Below the pieces are notes generated by a model. It saw only the letters and a list, made by a program, of their open reading frames with translations, was not told the DNA's origin and did no database searches. Positions 6,568 to 6,574 of a DNA stretch of 6,574 nucleotides are shown here, one piece after another. Positions within the stretch are counted from its first letter, which is position 1, and every line of letters begins with the position of its first letter. A program made the translations under genes and the position numbers. The DNA is from Spirochaetia bacterium (lineage in GTDB: Bacteria > Spirochaetota > Spirochaetia > Treponematales > Breznakiellaceae): assembly GCA_025997495.1 (NCBI GenBank), contig BNUR01000153.1:1-6574 (forward strand), written 5' to 3'.

Positions 6568-6574
6568 ACTTCCT
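6510..6574. other. C-rich low-complexity end, probable sequencing or assembly artefact
   Basis: From 6510 the + strand switches abruptly from AT-rich coding DNA to long C runs (C6 at 6510-6515, C4 at 6517-6520, C10 at 6523-6532), then mixed C/T sequence to the window end. The break falls in the middle of a conserved acyltransferase motif. Composition and position at the edge suggest a poor read or contig end rather than biology. Confidence 0.6.

Noticed and set aside
1..6574. tRNA, rRNA, CRISPR array or riboswitch
   Set aside because: No cloverleaf-like segments, no regularly spaced repeats, and no gap over 300 bases that could hold a structured leader.

Overview
The window is a piece of a surface-polysaccharide (capsule, O-antigen or glycan) gene cluster. 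It holds genes for a nonulosonic acid, the sugar class that includes sialic and legionaminic acid. All complete genes read on the + strand with short gaps or overlaps, so they probably form one operon. The DNA is AT-rich, most strongly from about 2260 onward, and weak Shine-Dalgarno sites are common. This suggests a low-GC bacterium, perhaps a Firmicute, but the sequence alone does not fix the phylum.

Left flank (1-259): on the - strand lies the very 5' end of an IS5-family-like transposase, 22 codons cut by the window edge. It has a clear Shine-Dalgarno site, a plausible promoter and a terminal-repeat-like outer end near 127. About 130 bp follow without a convincing gene. They contain a weak hairpin plus T-run and a stretch that stays open in frame with neuC.

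Nonulosonate module (260-2592): a NeuC/LegG-type hydrolysing UDP/GDP-GlcNAc 2-epimerase overlaps by 4 bp a NeuA/LegF-type CMP-nonulosonate synthetase. The second gene ends in a C8 homopolymer. After it comes a Gfo/Idh/MocA oxidoreductase that keeps only its NAD-binding half and is probably a pseudogene. No NeuB-type condensing synthase is present. It must lie elsewhere, or may have been lost on the IS side.

Export and assembly module (2618-6567): a Wzx-like flippase, a 454-residue protein resembling GT-B/KpsS-like capsule transferases (the best candidate here for transferring the activated sugar), an extended SDR sugar epimerase/dehydratase, and the start of a left-handed beta-helix acyltransferase. 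The last gene breaks off at about 6510 in a C-rich stretch that looks like a damaged contig end.

Working model: NeuC makes ManNAc or a related 6-deoxy sugar. An absent NeuB condenses it with phosphoenolpyruvate, and NeuA activates the product with CTP. The transferase adds it, together with sugars shaped by the SDR enzyme and the acyltransferase, to a lipid-linked unit that Wzx flips. I found no clearly new biological system. The most interesting points are the unclassified transferase, the decayed oxidoreductase, the C8 tract at a gene junction, and the IS beside a locus without its synthase.
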